Below, piece by piece: positions 47,105 through 60,722 of a stretch of 64,000 nucleotides of DNA. Under the pieces are notes generated by a model that did not search any database, was not told where the DNA came from, and saw only the letters and a list, made by a program, of their open reading frames with translations. Source of the DNA: Ricinus communis (Eukaryota; Streptophyta; Magnoliopsida; Malpighiales; Euphorbiaceae); contig NC_063264.1 of the NCBI RefSeq assembly GCF_019578655.1, positions 27,117,688-27,181,687 on the forward strand, given 5' to 3'. Within the stretch, counting starts at the first letter, position 1, and the number at the start of each line of letters is the position of its first letter. The translations under genes and the position numbers were made by a program.

Positions 47105-47413
47105 GAAAAATCGAGGGAAATTGTTTAGCTAAAGGCAAAGGGTAAGTATTAAATGTTTTAGAGTTATTTACTAAGGGTGGGACACAAGTGAATTGGTGAT
47201 TAGGATTAAATAAAGGAGTCAGCATCTGATGTGTCAATTGGGAGGTGCTTATTCGTAAAATGGCAACCACATCATTAATTAACTGTTGGAATCCGCATTG
47301 GTACTGGCAGAAGTAACAAAAATAATAGAAAATGTACCAAAAAGAAACAAATTCAAGGTTTGGTACTAAATAGAAACAAAGGGCAAAGGTTTGGTACTAA
47401 CGGGATATTTTAC
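47105..47413 (-). repeat. MULE right terminal inverted repeat
   Basis: Reverse complement of the left arm. Outer tip (plus strand) GGGATATTTTACC. Contains GGCAACCACATCATTAATTAACTG at 47265-47285, the mirror of the left core. Confidence 0.8.
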
Positions 47414-50400
47414 CCCTCTTACGAACACTAGAGAAAAAGACATATACTCAATTGTTTTTACACTATTTCCATAAAAGACACAACTTGAATCCTGAACACT
47501 CTCTAAGCATGTAAATATACTTAAGAATATATATGGGGCTTAATGCTGATGGTTAACCAGGTGATAAAGCTAGATATCCAAGATCAAAACTCTATAATAT
47601 GACTGACTCTCAAAGATCATTCCCAAGTATAATTAATATAATAGTGACAGTACCTAGCAATTTTCGATCTAATCTCATCGGCTCTTGAACAACACAAATG
47701 AAAAGAGTTTGCCTTAATGGACTTCTAGGCTTCTAAAGCTTTATCATTGACAGGATTAGGCAACTCCCAATAACTACCTACCCCATAAGTCCTTAATACT
47801 AGCAGATACTGAATTATCATAATGGCATTATCAACTATTAGATACTTATCAACTAACGATTAACCATGAATCCATGGGTCACACCAGAATAAGCACTAAT
47901 CACTCAGATTATATTTAAAGCATTACTTGACATCTTACCTTAACTTCAACAAATTCTCCTACTCCAACGAGCTTTAAGAGATCATGTGTCTCAATTTAGT
48001 TCTATTGAAATTATGGACCATGGGTTTCTCTTGCTTCCACTTCAATATTGGACTTCAATGTTAGACTTCTTACACCAATTGCGCTTGCTTTTCAAATTCA
48101 ATTGGGTCTTAATTATATATCTGGACTCATGTTGGGTCCACCTCCACCGAACCACTCTATTATATGTGATTCGGCTCTATGCACTCAAATGTCGGTCTCC
48201 GATCTTGTTCCACTTTTTTATACTCTGAGGACTTGATATCCAATCTTGACTTGCTATTGGTCTCAAGTCTTGTTCCAATTTTTGATCCATGATTTATCGA
48301 ATTAGATCTTTCTCTATTCATCGGTAAATTATATTCTAGACCTAGATACAATGTATATTATGTATCCAGTGTCCAAAACGTGGTCGTTTTATTTAAGTAA
48401 TGGAGCTGAATTTTAAAAAACACGTATGTGAGAATTTCAATTTTAATATAACGCTTCACCTATTATTGCCAATTTAAAATACAATCGCAAGTTGCTTTCA
48501 ACTACTTGACTCAATTTTGTCTTCTCCATTCTTGATTCTCCATTATTCAGAGCTTCAAATCAGATTCTACAAGTTATCATTTTTTTTTTTTTTTGCTGCA
48601 TAATATTGTTGTTTCATTTTTTTTCTTTCTTTGTTGTTCTCATACATAAATTATGCATATGCATATTTGCATATTTTGAAAACTTATTCTTAACGAGTTG
48701 AAATTATTCATTTTTTATCTATTCTTCAGACCTTCAAATCAAATTCTACAAGCTTTATTCTTTTTTAAAAAGTATGATTATAGGTTGATTAAATATATGT
48801 TCATCATTATGTTTGTAGAAAATATAATAACAGTTTCATTGCTAGAAAATAATATGTTCATTATGTAGAACATTGTGGTTCATTATGTATGAATTATAGG
48901 TTCATCATTTTATTTATAATTTTGATAATAGTTTTATTTTTGAAATTGAATAGATTCATTTTGTAGCACGTTGAAGTGTATTATATATAAACTATAGGTT
49001 CATCATTTTATTCATAATTTTGGTAACCGTTTTAATTTTTAAATAGAATAAGTTTATTTTATAGCATATTAAGATTTAATAAATATGAACTATATTTTTA
49101 TCATATTGTTCATAATTTTAATAACAAATTTATTTTGAAATGGAATATTATGTTCATTTTGTAGTAAATGAACCTTATATCATTAACATAAGTATATATG
49201 TGTTAAGTAATGAACATGTCATATATGCATAAAATAAATCAGTATTCATGAATTAAAATAAACAGGTTTATTAAAGTATCACTTGAGGTTCATCAAATAT
49301 ATAACACAATTTTATAGTTTATAGATTCATTATTCATAGATTATAATCAACATGTTCATTATTTACTAGCAACAGTTTCATCCATATATCACTTGATGTT
49401 CATCAAATATATAATAGAAATTCCTTAATTATAGATTATAATAAAGAAGTTCATCATGTACTAAGGACAAGCTTATCAAAGTATGACTTGAGGTTCATCA
49501 AATATATAATAGATATTTATTTTTTATAAGATATATTCATTAAAAAAACTTATACATGCTAATTTAATATAAAATAAAAAACCAAATAACAAATTAAAAA
49601 TTACATTTTTAATTTAAAAATAAATTTTATAGATTTATTTCATATAAATCGTACAAACATAAGATGTTTTAAAGAAATACTTTTTATATAGAACAAATAG
49701 CATATTCATCAACAACAAAATCTATATAAAATATTAATTTTTCAATTATAAATTTTAGTTTCATAAGATTTAAACTGTAGATTCTTTAATATTTTTATCA
49801 CTTATTTTTACAAACAATTCATGAGATTGTATTGAAATTCTATTTCAAATTGATATAAATATGTTTACAAAATAATAAAAATTTTAGAAATTTTAAATCT
49901 TAAAATATTAAAATCAAAAGCCAAAAAATTATAAAGGCTGTAATTTTAAGAATAGAAGAATATATGTAAAAATAAATAGAGAAAAAACATTAAAAAAAGT
50001 TAATTTTTTAGTCCTGAAAAAAATAGTTGTGTATTTTGGTTGAAGCAAAAATCTATATTGAGCTCACAATTTCTCTTTGATTGTATTTGTAGGTAAAAAA
50101 TTTCAAGTAAGATCACTTTTTCTTGAAAATGCGCGGGTCACACGTGTTAATAGTCTCAAGTAGTCCATAGTGCTACGGGTCTAAGATATAACAATTATTA
50201 TTCATCCATTCATTCATTTGCTCCTATTATTATATTATAGACCCGTATCCATAACTTGTCATGCACCATGTGCATAATACACGTGTGAAATTTTTTTTTA
50301 TTTTTATACTTTAAATGTTAGAGGCTATCTTACACTATAATAATACTACTTTTCTTTTATTATGTCCCATCTCTTTATTTTTTTACCATATTATTATTAA

Positions 50401-51990
50401 TAATTTTTATTATATTTTTATTTTAATTTTATATTTCAGTATAGTTTATATTTCTTTTTTATTACAGCACTAAATTTATCTTTTAATAATATGCTAGTAT
50501 TTTTATAATGAAATATTATATAAAAATGAAACTTTATACATATGTAAAACCTTATTAATAATTTAATAAAAAATTAATTTAATCATATATTTTATTATAT
50601 ATTTATATTTTAAATTAAATTATGTTTTACTTCATAAAAGTTTAATTTTAATTATTTTTATCATTGTATAATAATATATTAAACTTTTAAATTAAATAAT
50701 AATAATAATAAAATATTAAAATTGATTATATTATATTATAAAATAGAACCGTAAATTATGGACACAAATTCATCAGTAAAAACTAAAAACATCAATCATA
50801 AAACTATAGGTTCGTAGGTTAATATTAGATTCATAAATTATAAACTACAGGTCCATTACACATATATTTAAAGTTTATATATGATAGCCCAGAAGTTCAT
50901 AAAAAAATATAGATTTATAGATTAAAAATAAAAGGTTCATAATTTATAAACTAGAAGTTCATTACATATACACCTGAGATTCCTATATTATAATTTAGGA
51001 ATTTATAATTTAAAAATAAAATTATATATTAATTGATGAATTTACATTTCACAAATAACAAATATACATCTCATATTTGATAAATTTATAAACAATACTT
51101 AATGATCTTGTTGCTTACAACTATATTTACCAGTAAAATTCGAATGTACGAACATTGTATTACCAATGAACCTATAATTTATATTTAATGAATCTATGAC
51201 TTATTTGTTGCATAATTTGTTGCGTAACAGTAAAAATTCAATATCATTTAAAAAATTATCCTTAAAATCAATTTAAAAAATTATCCATAAGATATTAAAA
51301 TTTATAAATAAAAAATATATTAAAAGATTTTATTCAAAAATATCATTTATTTATTTTTCTGTTAGTAAAATAAAAATTTACTTTTATTTTTTTCTATTGA
51401 CATTCCCAGTATTAAAATAATCATTAGAAAGATTTAAACAAATACAAAGAATCAACTACTAAAATAATTTTTTTTAAAACAATTAAATATAATTTTAATT
51501 AGAAAAATTAAACAAATAAAAAACTCAACCATTAGAGTATTTTATTTCTCTTAAAAAGAATTGATATAAACATATTTTTAATAAGTCAAACAAATAATTA
51601 TCTCTTACATACTGAAAAATCAAATAAAATAAATATATTTTTAATTACAAACATTACAAATAAATAAATAATATATATTAAAATACAAACATTACAAATA
51701 AATAAAATGAATAAATAAAAGAATGCCACTTTAATTTGACTTAGATAATATGCATCTTTTTTCTCAAAGTTATTTCGCTAGGAGTTAGCACCCATATGTT
51801 ATGATCAAACACATTATCCACGTAACTCGGTGCGTTTTGGACCTGAGCACATGACGCGTTATTGTACCTGGGTTGAGAATATAATTTGCCATCAGAAACC
51901 TGTATGCAAATATAACATAAACAAACATGCATAGATATAGAACAGATCATTTGACAAATAATTAATAAATTAAATGGTATTACATTTATC
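47414..51990. other. AT-rich intergenic DNA with diffuse repeats
   Basis: No gene recognised. From 48780 to 49520 and again at 50750-51200 short phrases such as GGTTCATCA, TTCATTATG and TATAAACTATAGG recur many times at irregular spacing, suggesting decayed tandem repeats. Short ORFs at 47986-48351 and 51741-51950 have no family resemblance. Confidence 0.5.
49281..49510. repeat. Diverged tandem repeat, period about 95-110 bp
   Basis: ACTTGAGGTTCATCAAATAT recurs with small changes near 49281, 49391 and 49488, each followed by ATAT(A)A(C/T)A and an AT-rich spacer. Three units can be seen; further decayed ones are likely upstream. Confidence 0.6.
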
Positions 51991-52381
51991 TGAATGTTAT
52001 TTGGTACAACAAAAATCGCTCGCTGCTAATCGTTCGTCCTTCAAATTGTCCTATATGCTAGCTCAATGCCCAAAATCTCTCCAAGCCAAAATAAGTTGAC
52101 TTCATGCAACTAATTCCAGGCTCCAAACCTTCCTAGTATCCTGCCCTCTCACGGTTTTATCTACAGAAGATGAAAAACGTTATCACTGAAGTGATTCACT
52201 ATGCCATTAGCTGGAAGCTCGATCTGTGAATGGTCAATGATTGGAGTGATTGTAGGAAAACCTTCTATAGGGCAGAACTAAAAAGCCACATTAGTGAAAA
52301 GTGATTAAGTTTCTCCTGGTACACGCTGAAGATAATTGCAGCGCAATATAATCTTAACAACTCCATGAAGATCCACCAACA
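51990..52381 (-). other. Probable 3' UTR of the TRF4/5-like gene
   Basis: Non-repetitive, moderately GC-richer sequence directly after the stop codon at 52382. It contrasts with the AT-rich DNA that begins near 51970, so the transcript probably ends around there. No single clear polyadenylation signal was identified. Confidence 0.4.
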
Positions 52382-55300
52382 TCAATAGCCAAACCCATTG
52401 ACATCATCACGGTTATGTCTCCAGCGTTGTTTTTTCCTGTCTTTTCTTGAGCCAGATTCCTCATGACTGACCTTCCCAATACTGCCGTTTTCTTCTCTCT
52501 TAGTAGACTTGTCCTTAGAAGATTTCCTTTTCTTCCCAGAGGACTGTGCACCACTATCTTCAGCAATGCCACCTCCCCGTGGCAACACTTCTTCATCATC
52601 ATCTAACTGCCAGTTACCCAAAATCTCCTGGTGGTCATAATGTGACTGGATTAGCTCCCCAGCTCCAGGTAGCAGGCTACTGAAAGTCACCTCCCCGTTG
52701 CACCCTGCTTTACGCTCCAGCAAAATAGAATCGGGTCTAATTATGGTACCAAGAATGCTCCTGTTTGGCCCTAAGCTTAAGATGGTCCTTGGATTTGTCA
52801 AGGTGGAAAATGCCATTGAAAAAGCTGACCTGATCTGCAACAGGGATATAACTAGTTGATGAAAGGAACAATAATAAAATAAATGCTTTTTATTTTAAGG
52901 AATTGATTTTTGATGGAAACATGAGACTTAGGTAAATCCCAAATTTCACATTCCATACTGATAATTTAGCTTATGAAGCAGAGCAAAAATTAACACATTT
53001 CCCACCCAGTTAGACAGATGAAAGCAAAGTAGCTCAGCTTGGGTCTCAATAGAATTAAAGCTACATCTCCGTTATACAAATATGATGTTTGTTTCAACTA
53101 TATATATGCTGGTAGCTTGACTCATCTGCTACACAACACAAGCCAGACGAGAGCTGACTCATCTGCTACACAACACAAGCCAGACGAGAGCTGCCATATT
53201 TGCCAACTCTAGTGCTCTCGACACAATTTTATGCACAGAATTCCCCCTTGCCTATATACACCAATGAATAGCACAAAACCTTGGGGGTGGCCTAAAATAC
53301 CTAAGAAGACAGTAAATTTCATGATATCAGCTGCAAGAGGAGTTAACTGGAATCGATGAACCACTTGGCCTTAAAAGGATTTAACTCCAAAATCACCATA
53401 TCAGGTTTGATTCATGTAAACAAATCACCTCAAATTGCCACACTTTACTCTTCAGTGAAATAATCAACACAAGTTTGCTGCAAATAAACTGATGGCAGGT
53501 TAAAACTTAAATGATTCTGTGGAATCCCTGCAAAAGATTATAATCACTGAGCTCTCATTTTCCTATTTGTTTTTAAGGGGATGAAAGAATTAAACTTACA
53601 GGATCCCGTCTAAGGTAGAGTTTTGTCTACGAATTAGAATATGCTATTTCCATCAATTAAACTAATTCTTATGCAAACAATCTCTTAAATGCTGCCTCCA
53701 TAGATATATCTCAGCAAACCCTGCAGTTCTAAATCACAATTGTTCTTAATTGAAAGCAGCAAAAAAAATAGTAGTTAAAGAGTTGTTGACAATTGTACAA
53801 ACCTGGGAATAGTTGAATGAGTTCTTACCAATGTCATTATCTGGCGCCTAAGTCATCCAAAAAAAAAAATGTAAGAAGGCTTTAGACATCCAAAGAAAAA
53901 TATAAGGACAAATTCTTAAGGCAGAGGTCAAATTCTATCTTCAGAAATTACATTCCCTATGATTCTGCTGCGCAAGATGCAGAAAGTAGTAGTCATAATC
54001 AGTGTAAAAGGCAGAGCAGACGACACCTTTAGCCCTTTACATGGGATTGTAAAATAAATAAACAGCTGAACCTAGTTCCTAGGGCCCACTCCGGAATCTT
54101 CTAACCCATCAGAAAAGGCCAACTTAAGAAATCATCAACCCACAAGTTCCCTACTCCATTCCCGAACTAAATACTATAAGTTTACCTGTGGATCCTCAAT
54201 AGCAATGAGAAATGGCCGTCCCTTGTTCATAAACCTAAAACAGAAGGGAAGAAAGAAAAAAGTCACTCGAAACCTCATAATTATAACCCAGTATATGAAA
54301 ACTCATATTTGCATCCTGATTTGTTTTTGGTTCCCTTTACCCTTTCTTACGCTTTGAAAAGAAGGTGCCTGCCCCTTTGCAAGATACACCAACATCTGTG
54401 GTGTTCAATTTGCGTCCGTAAAAGTCAAAAAAGTATACCTGCTATCCAGAAACAACATACTGAGATATAGAAATCTTAAAAATTTGAGATATAGAAATCT
54501 TAAAAATTTGTTTTCTTCAGTCCCTAAGAAAGGGTTCACATCTTTTAAATCAAGTGCACGATAATCACACTAAATAAAACATCAACACTCATCAACTCTG
54601 TTTTATATTGTTTTTGCATAGTTCACATGATTAAAAAAGCCAAGGGAGTCCTTACTAGATGTGGGCCCTCACAGCACTCTGACAGGAATTTTAAAAAATC
54701 TGTTTGTTTCAGAAAACTTACCAGAAGGACTCCCAAATTATGCTCTGACGAAGCCTGGCACTCCCTCCGATTCTGTAGCATCAAGTGCATTACATTTTAA
54801 AGTGAATATCATCAAATAGGAATCACAAGTCAATAAGATAGAGATAATTTGAGAACTATACTTCATTATTACAACATTGGAATTCCAAAAAGTTTCACAA
54901 GGGAGAAGTCTTACACCCAACATTGCTTGGAAGTAAACCAATCAGAGAGAGCAGAGCATCACCTAAATCACTTACTACATTTTGTATCACATTATATCAA
55001 GAAACATGATATAAAACATGGGTGGTAATAATTTAACTATCTCAGCAATTACCTAGCTCATGAAACTTGTGTATGTTGTTACTCATGAATTAAATAATTA
55101 TCCATCTAACATTAGCATCCATGCTCCTTTCCCCCACTCAAATTTATTTTCATTTATAGAATAGATTGAATCTCTCAACCAACCCCACCCTTGATTACAT
55201 GGTTCCATGATCCACTAAAAATGATACAGGCGATTCCCCAAAAGCAATTTAATGATGTATCTAAACATACCCTGGGAAAAAGATACCCAATTTGGAGATA

Positions 55301-58300
55301 AAGCCTCAAGCTCATTGACCAAGAAGCTTGAATATATTTTTCAAAGGGTAAAAGGTCCTGGTAGCTAGGGATTCTTTCATACCTAGGAAATCTAATACTT
55401 CTCATAATATTTTATTTAGGAACTTGAGAGACTTATAAATAGTTTTCCTATTTTGTGTTACTAATCCTACTAAGACAAGTATTTTGATCTGTGTGAATAA
55501 CTTCTTTTAATTCGTGAGTCTGTGATCTAGCTATTAATCCAGTGAAGAGTCATAAATTCCCTTCTTTTAATCAGCCCCAATGTCATCTTTCATTGACCAA
55601 CCTAATCTAGATTTCTGATTTTTCCTTCTCTTTCTTCCATAGTTTGGCCTCTTTAACCCAAATCTCCATTTTAAGTTGCTGCCTGGAAATTCCTCAACCT
55701 AGTTCTTGTGATAGATCACTTGTGCCCTTAAACATCATTAAACCCAATCATACTTCAAAATGTAATCTAAAACCGTCAAATCCTCAACTTGTAACCCTAT
55801 ATATGAATTTTATTAAAGGCTACTCCATCACAAAGAAAGAACTCAGTAAAAGAAAACATTCCACGTGATATATTCCTTAGTTTTCAAGATGTATTATGTG
55901 TACCAAACATTTTTGAAGAAGTCCTAGAGCATGTGTGCCTTCAAATTCAAAATTAATTTAGGCTCCTATAAACTAAAATTCAGAAATTGGTTCGTAAATT
56001 TAATCTACGCAGCATAGTTGACTTACTTGAGAGAGGATGAAAACCTAGTGCCGTGATTGACTTCAAATCACAAAGAACAACACGCAATGACCTTGGTTTT
56101 CTAATCTAAACAATAGATATCAGACATGCACAGTGTTTCTTCTTTTTTTGGTCTACTGCCGTCTATATGAAATATGCATTCCTTCTCTTTTCTTTTTTCT
56201 TTTCTTGGCGGGCTTTTATGTCTTTTCTTTTCAGTTTTTAAACCCATTAGGTTTCTGTCAACTCAAATAGTACAATCCAACTTGCAAATTGTATGAATCT
56301 AACAACTATGGCTCTGACAGGCATCTATCAATAAAAGCATGATATGCAATAATATCACTAATGTTCTAAAATAAGAATTTCATAGTCAAAAGTATCTAAA
56401 ACTTTTGGATATTTATATATAAGTGGGGCAGCTTAAGACATATAAGAAACAAGAATCTTGGAGGAACCAGCTAGGTGACAATGTTTAAGCTAGAAGTAAT
56501 TTCCGGATTTCACTTAAGCATAAACTTGTTACCTTTAACACTGCCATGAGCATCGTAAGTAGCGCATAAGAACCTATCCCGCCAGAGTATACCTACATGC
56601 TTTGGAGGATTCTTAAATCAGCAAAAGAGAGATAAAGAATGATACAAGGAAGAAAAAGGTCCTCTACTAGAATCAGCTATTAGAAGATATGGATTCACAC
56701 CTCATTGAGTTCCCTCTGTTGCAAGAACACTTTCAAGATCAACGATAATGGTCGCAAGGCAGGCCATTTGCGCACTGCATCCTGAAAAGAAAATGCAAGC
56801 TACCATATACTCAGAATGTGTCTCCAACACTCAGGACCAACAATCCTGTGAATCTAATTCATGCAATCTAGCAAGAGTATAGTGCAAATATATCATCTAA
56901 CCAATTTAACAAGGATTAGTATCAGTTTATTGCAGAAAAGCAGTAATTAAGAACTAAATACTAGACCAAGGAGAGACAGATGACAGACCTTAATAAATTC
57001 AGCAGCCTTTGGTCCATTGTCGACATCAAAACTGTGATCAGGATAAAAGTACAAATCACTGTTAATACATGACCAAAATAAACACAATTTAACAAACCCC
57101 AGCAAGAAATAACAACCGTCTATAGTCTTTTGATAACTATACATATGCAATGCAATAATATTAAATGGTTCAAATAGAGATACTTCCTTGTTTGGAAGTG
57201 CAAGATCATGGATATTGTCTCAAACATGGCCAATGGCTTAACCTACAGCTGTATCAGCAATCCAGTGTGCGAAACAGTGTACCAATTATCAAAAGTTCTA
57301 AAAGGTGCCCTTTTGTTCCTCCACTCCTATCTCTTTGTTTCTTCAAAATGCATCGAAGTTATTATTTCAAAAGTATTAAGTATAAATAGATTATAAATTT
57401 ATTTAATTAAAAAGAAAGAAAAAAAAAAGGAGAATAAGAAAAAGAAGGAAAGAAAGTAAAAAAGAGAAAAAAGACTAATAACTATATTGCAGCTTCAAGC
57501 AAAACATACCAACTCAACCAAATGATCATCTAAGGGTTAACATTAGCAAGTCTAAATAGGTTAACACCAAGTTAATCAATCAAAAGTGAAGAAATTAACA
57601 TATAAAACTAACATGATTAAGAAAGAAGTGAACCTTATATCAAATGATACACCACTTCGTTTTTCTACAAATTTGACAATTGGCACACGAGCCTTTGCAA
57701 TCACCTGAGACATACCAAAAGGGCACATAAGATAATCTCTCATTGCAGAAGAATGTTTCAGTCATCCAAGGATGCAAACCTGTATTTTCTTTGCAATGCC
57801 CTTTTGAGACAGTGCTCTAGAAAGAGCCTGCAAACCAATTTGTGGGTTTTTTATACCTGACCGAAATATCACCACCTACAATAAATAGAATAAGGCCAGA
57901 TGCTCAAATCCAGTTGACTAGTTGTTAAAATAGACAGTGGTACACTTTAGAAAATTTTACATCATACTTACATCAATATCACTCGTTGGAAGATAAAGTC
58001 CTGTTTTGTACGAACCAAAAACTTCTACCTGTAAGGTAATACCATTAACATAATCTCACTACATCCGTGTTTCTATTAAAATTAAATGACAGAGAGATGA
58101 AAATCACCTTGCAATTAGGCCATATATATTTTATAACATCAAAAACACATTTTACTGCTGTGTTCCGGGCATCTTCTTCCTCTGGTGTAGGAGAGAGAAA
58201 ATCACAGAAATCTACTATCTCTGCAACACCCAGCATAAAATATACACCTTAAAACCCGTGTTTATGATAAATTCATCGGAAAAGGCTGAATCTGCATGTT

Positions 58301-59401
58301 CCTAGTCATCTACTATAAAACTTTGTGGCGTGCACTATGTCAACAATATTCAAACTAATGCTTTGCTATCCTCTTGAATAGTAAATCAAATGAATCAAGC
58401 CAAAAATGTACAACTTGAAAATTGGCATGCTAAGGAGACAAGCTAAAGAACTCATTGCAAAACTAGTCAAGCTTCAAAATATCCTGCATGCATATATATG
58501 TAATGGACTAGTGAAACAGATATCCGAAGCCATGCAACCATACAATCTCTAGTAAGTTGCAGGGCGAGAAACAACATGCCAAGATGCAGATTATGAATAT
58601 ATGGAAATACTGAAAGAAGTTGCAGCCTAGAAGTTGCACTTGTTGACCATAAGTTGAGAGAGGAAAAAACAAAATGGTTAGAACAGGTACAGTGTGAACC
58701 AACAAATGGGCGAATATGGAAGATTGAGCATTTGATTTAGCAGCATTAAATTGTAACTGGCCTAAACTAAAGAGAATTAAGTAACAGGATTCATAGTACA
58801 CGTCTGATTTACATACAATATGTTTTTATCATTGACGACACTTATTAGTTATTAATTCAATTAGATAACAACTAATGCTAGATAAACCAACAACTTCTCA
58901 ACAATAAAACAATTCAACTGATATCAAAGAAATTAAACTTATGACAAACAAAATTTCAATATAGAAGTTAAAGAGACAACAATTTAAGCAAACATAAAAA
59001 TTTAAAAAAAAAAAATTACCTTTATGTAATTGAAGCATAGGACTTCTAAACCTACTATTCCCTCTAAACCAGCTACTCTCCAACTTCGTCTCCGAGACAC
59101 TCTGTGCCGCCTTAGATTTCCGAGGCTCAGCTACTACGCTGGGCGTCTTCGGCTCAGCTGCTGCTTCAACAACATCAAGCGAGAAAAAATCAGGCGCGAC
59201 AGATTCTATAGCAGAGGAATTAGCAGTTGAGAGAGAAATCTCGTTGCGAAAAACAGAGAAGGGATTGGGATGACGATGATCACCATCATCATCCGACCGT
59301 GGGGATTGATCAGGAGTGGGTAGAGAGAGTGGAGACAGGGTTTGATAGAGAGGAGGTGGAGTTCCGGTTGGGAAATCATAATCATAATTATTATTATGCA
59401 T
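52382..59401 (-). CDS. TRL: TRF4/5-like non-canonical poly(A) polymerase, 13 coding exons
   Basis: Coding exons (minus strand): 59401-59020, 58220-58108, 58028-57972, 57875-57780, 57704-57634, 57031-56989, 56781-56701, 56592-56533, 54772-54722, 54438-54341, 54234-54186, 53847-53803, 52834-52382. They join in one frame with GT-AG borders: 1,599 bp, 532 residues, the length of Arabidopsis TRL. Residues 1-127 are low-complexity. The nucleotidyltransferase core begins at EIVDFCDFLSPTPEEE (128); the active site is FGSYKTGLYLPTSDID with D182 and D184, and the third Asp is D238 in FDISFD. The central domain reads RPLSLILKVFLQQRELNEVY and GIGSYALLTMLMAVLK, then HNLGVLL and FFDFYGRKLN. The C-terminal tail is Lys/Arg/Ser-rich, probably a nuclear localisation signal. 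Role of the family: adding short oligo(A) tails to nuclear RNAs, including rRNA precursors, for exosome trimming. All catalytic residues are kept; the gene looks functional. Confidence 0.94.
53119..53192. repeat. 37-bp tandem duplication in the last TRF4/5-like intron
   Basis: GACTCATCTGCTACACAACA and the following 17 bases are repeated back to back (53119-53155 and 53156-53192) with no difference seen. It is inside the 0.97-kb intron 53802-52835. Confidence 0.92.
54461..54508. repeat. 24-bp tandem duplication in a TRF4/5-like intron
   Basis: TGAGATATAGAAATCTTAAA plus AATT occurs twice in a row starting at 54461 and 54485. It lies just upstream (minus-strand sense) of the exon starting at 54438. 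Confidence 0.9.
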
Positions 59402-60295
59402 TGGGAAAAGAAAATAGCGAAAGTGAGAAAGGTAGTGTTTCGAATTGGGAGAGTAGAGGGTTATGTAGGGTTTTTACTTTTCTGTTTGGTTTGAGGGAAA
59501 GTGAAGGAAAGATGTGAGGGATATTTTTTTCCTGTTCGGTCCTGGTGTTAATGAAATAAGGTGTAAACTTGACAGCAAACATAGATGGTTCTCTAGTACT
59601 ACTATTATTAGCATTCCGATTTTTTCTTTTTTTCTCTTCTTTTTTCTTTTTTTTTTTCCTGTCGTCTTAGATTAGGGTTCCATTGTCCTTTTCCTTTTTT
59701 TTTGCCCCTTTTAACAGCACAGGGATGAACTAATATTTCATAATTTTAGTGAAGGGTGCTCAATTATTAATATTTCATAATTTCTTACAAAACATATATT
59801 TCAGATTAGTCTATAATTCTTATATAGTTTTAATACCTTTATAAAATATTTTAAATAAAATTCATCTATTTAAATATGTAAAGTCAAATGATACATGTTT
59901 AATTAAATTAAAGATTTTATTTTATAATTAATTTATTAAATTTTAAAGTTTCATAATTTAAAATATAACAGATATATAATATATTTTTTACATGTATAAC
60001 AAATATTTTATTTTATAAATTTAGTAAGTCTATAATAATTCTAATAGATCATAAACTATATAACAAAAAGTAGTCATCTCTTTACACTCGTTATAAAACT
60101 AAAAATTCACCTAGTGCCAAGAAGAAGATTCGAACTCGAAAGTTGTCACTACTAAAAACAAACGCTCTTGCTATTTAAACTAGGCATCAAGTATTAATAA
60201 TTATTTTTATCATTATATTTCAAGAATATTATTATTTTAAAATTTAATTTAGTTGCTATTTTATAACTAAAGTAAAATATATATATAATAAACTT
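59402..60295. other. Promoter and 5' UTR of the TRF4/5-like gene, then AT-rich DNA
   Basis: Bases 59402-59560 are the likely 5' UTR and core promoter of the minus-strand gene. A T-rich tract at 59615-59705 follows (A-rich in gene sense). From 59740 the sequence is AT-rich with no gene seen. A TTCGAACTCGAAAGTTG near 60129 is tRNA-T-loop-like but has no tRNA around it. Confidence 0.45.
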
Positions 60296-60722
60296 TTTTG
60301 AAACAAAGGTAATCTCACATTAATCAAATGGAACAAAAGTTTGAAACTATAAAAGGCAGGCACACAGGGCAATGATCAAAACATTCAGAAGCTTCCCCTA
60401 GAAGAAGAGCCCGAGATGTAGCCAGATATACGTGCTGCAGAATTGAAGCTGCGCTTAATGAAAAGAAAGTCAACTGAAACCTTAAATGTATGATCAAATT
60501 AAAGCAGTTAATAACATTGTTCCTGTTGGAGACAGACAGGCCTGTTGGATCTTAACATATCAACAACATTGGCACAATCAGATACGATACACAGTCAGAG
60601 TGACTTCCATTGCAGCAGCTAGTTTTATGGCTTTCTCAACGGCCAGAACTGCCACTTGCCCTGCTAACAAAATAGTAGTTATCGGGCAAAAAACAGCAGC
60701 AATAAAAATGGTAATTTTCATT

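Larger units (their letters stand above)
44340..47413. mobile_element. Mutator-like element (MULE) with long terminal inverted repeats
   Basis: The left arm (44340 to about 44700) and the reverse complement of the right arm (47413 to about 47105) align along their whole length. Shared blocks include GGTAAAAT at the tips, TATTTTTGTTACTTC, CAGTTAATTNATGATGTGGTTGCC, TTTATTTAATCCTA, TCACTTGTGT and AATTTCCCTCGATT. Arms of 300-360 bp are the hallmark of TIR-MULEs. The interior holds a GRF zinc-finger gene fragment, a Cassandra-like LTR and a minus-strand PB1-like MULE protein fragment, but no transposase core, so it is a defective copy. I could not find a convincing 9-bp target-site duplication. 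Confidence 0.82.

Noticed and set aside
51741..51950. 69-codon minus-strand ORF downstream of the TRF4/5-like gene
   Set aside because: No recognised motif, no splice partners, AT-rich surroundings.
58508..58801. 97-codon minus-strand ORF between TRF4/5-like exons 1 and 2
   Set aside because: It lies in intron 1 (59019-58221), its frame does not connect to the flanking exons, and it shows no domain.
60118..60145. Possible tRNA because of a TTCGAACTCGAA phrase
   Set aside because: No acceptor or anticodon arm could be built around it.
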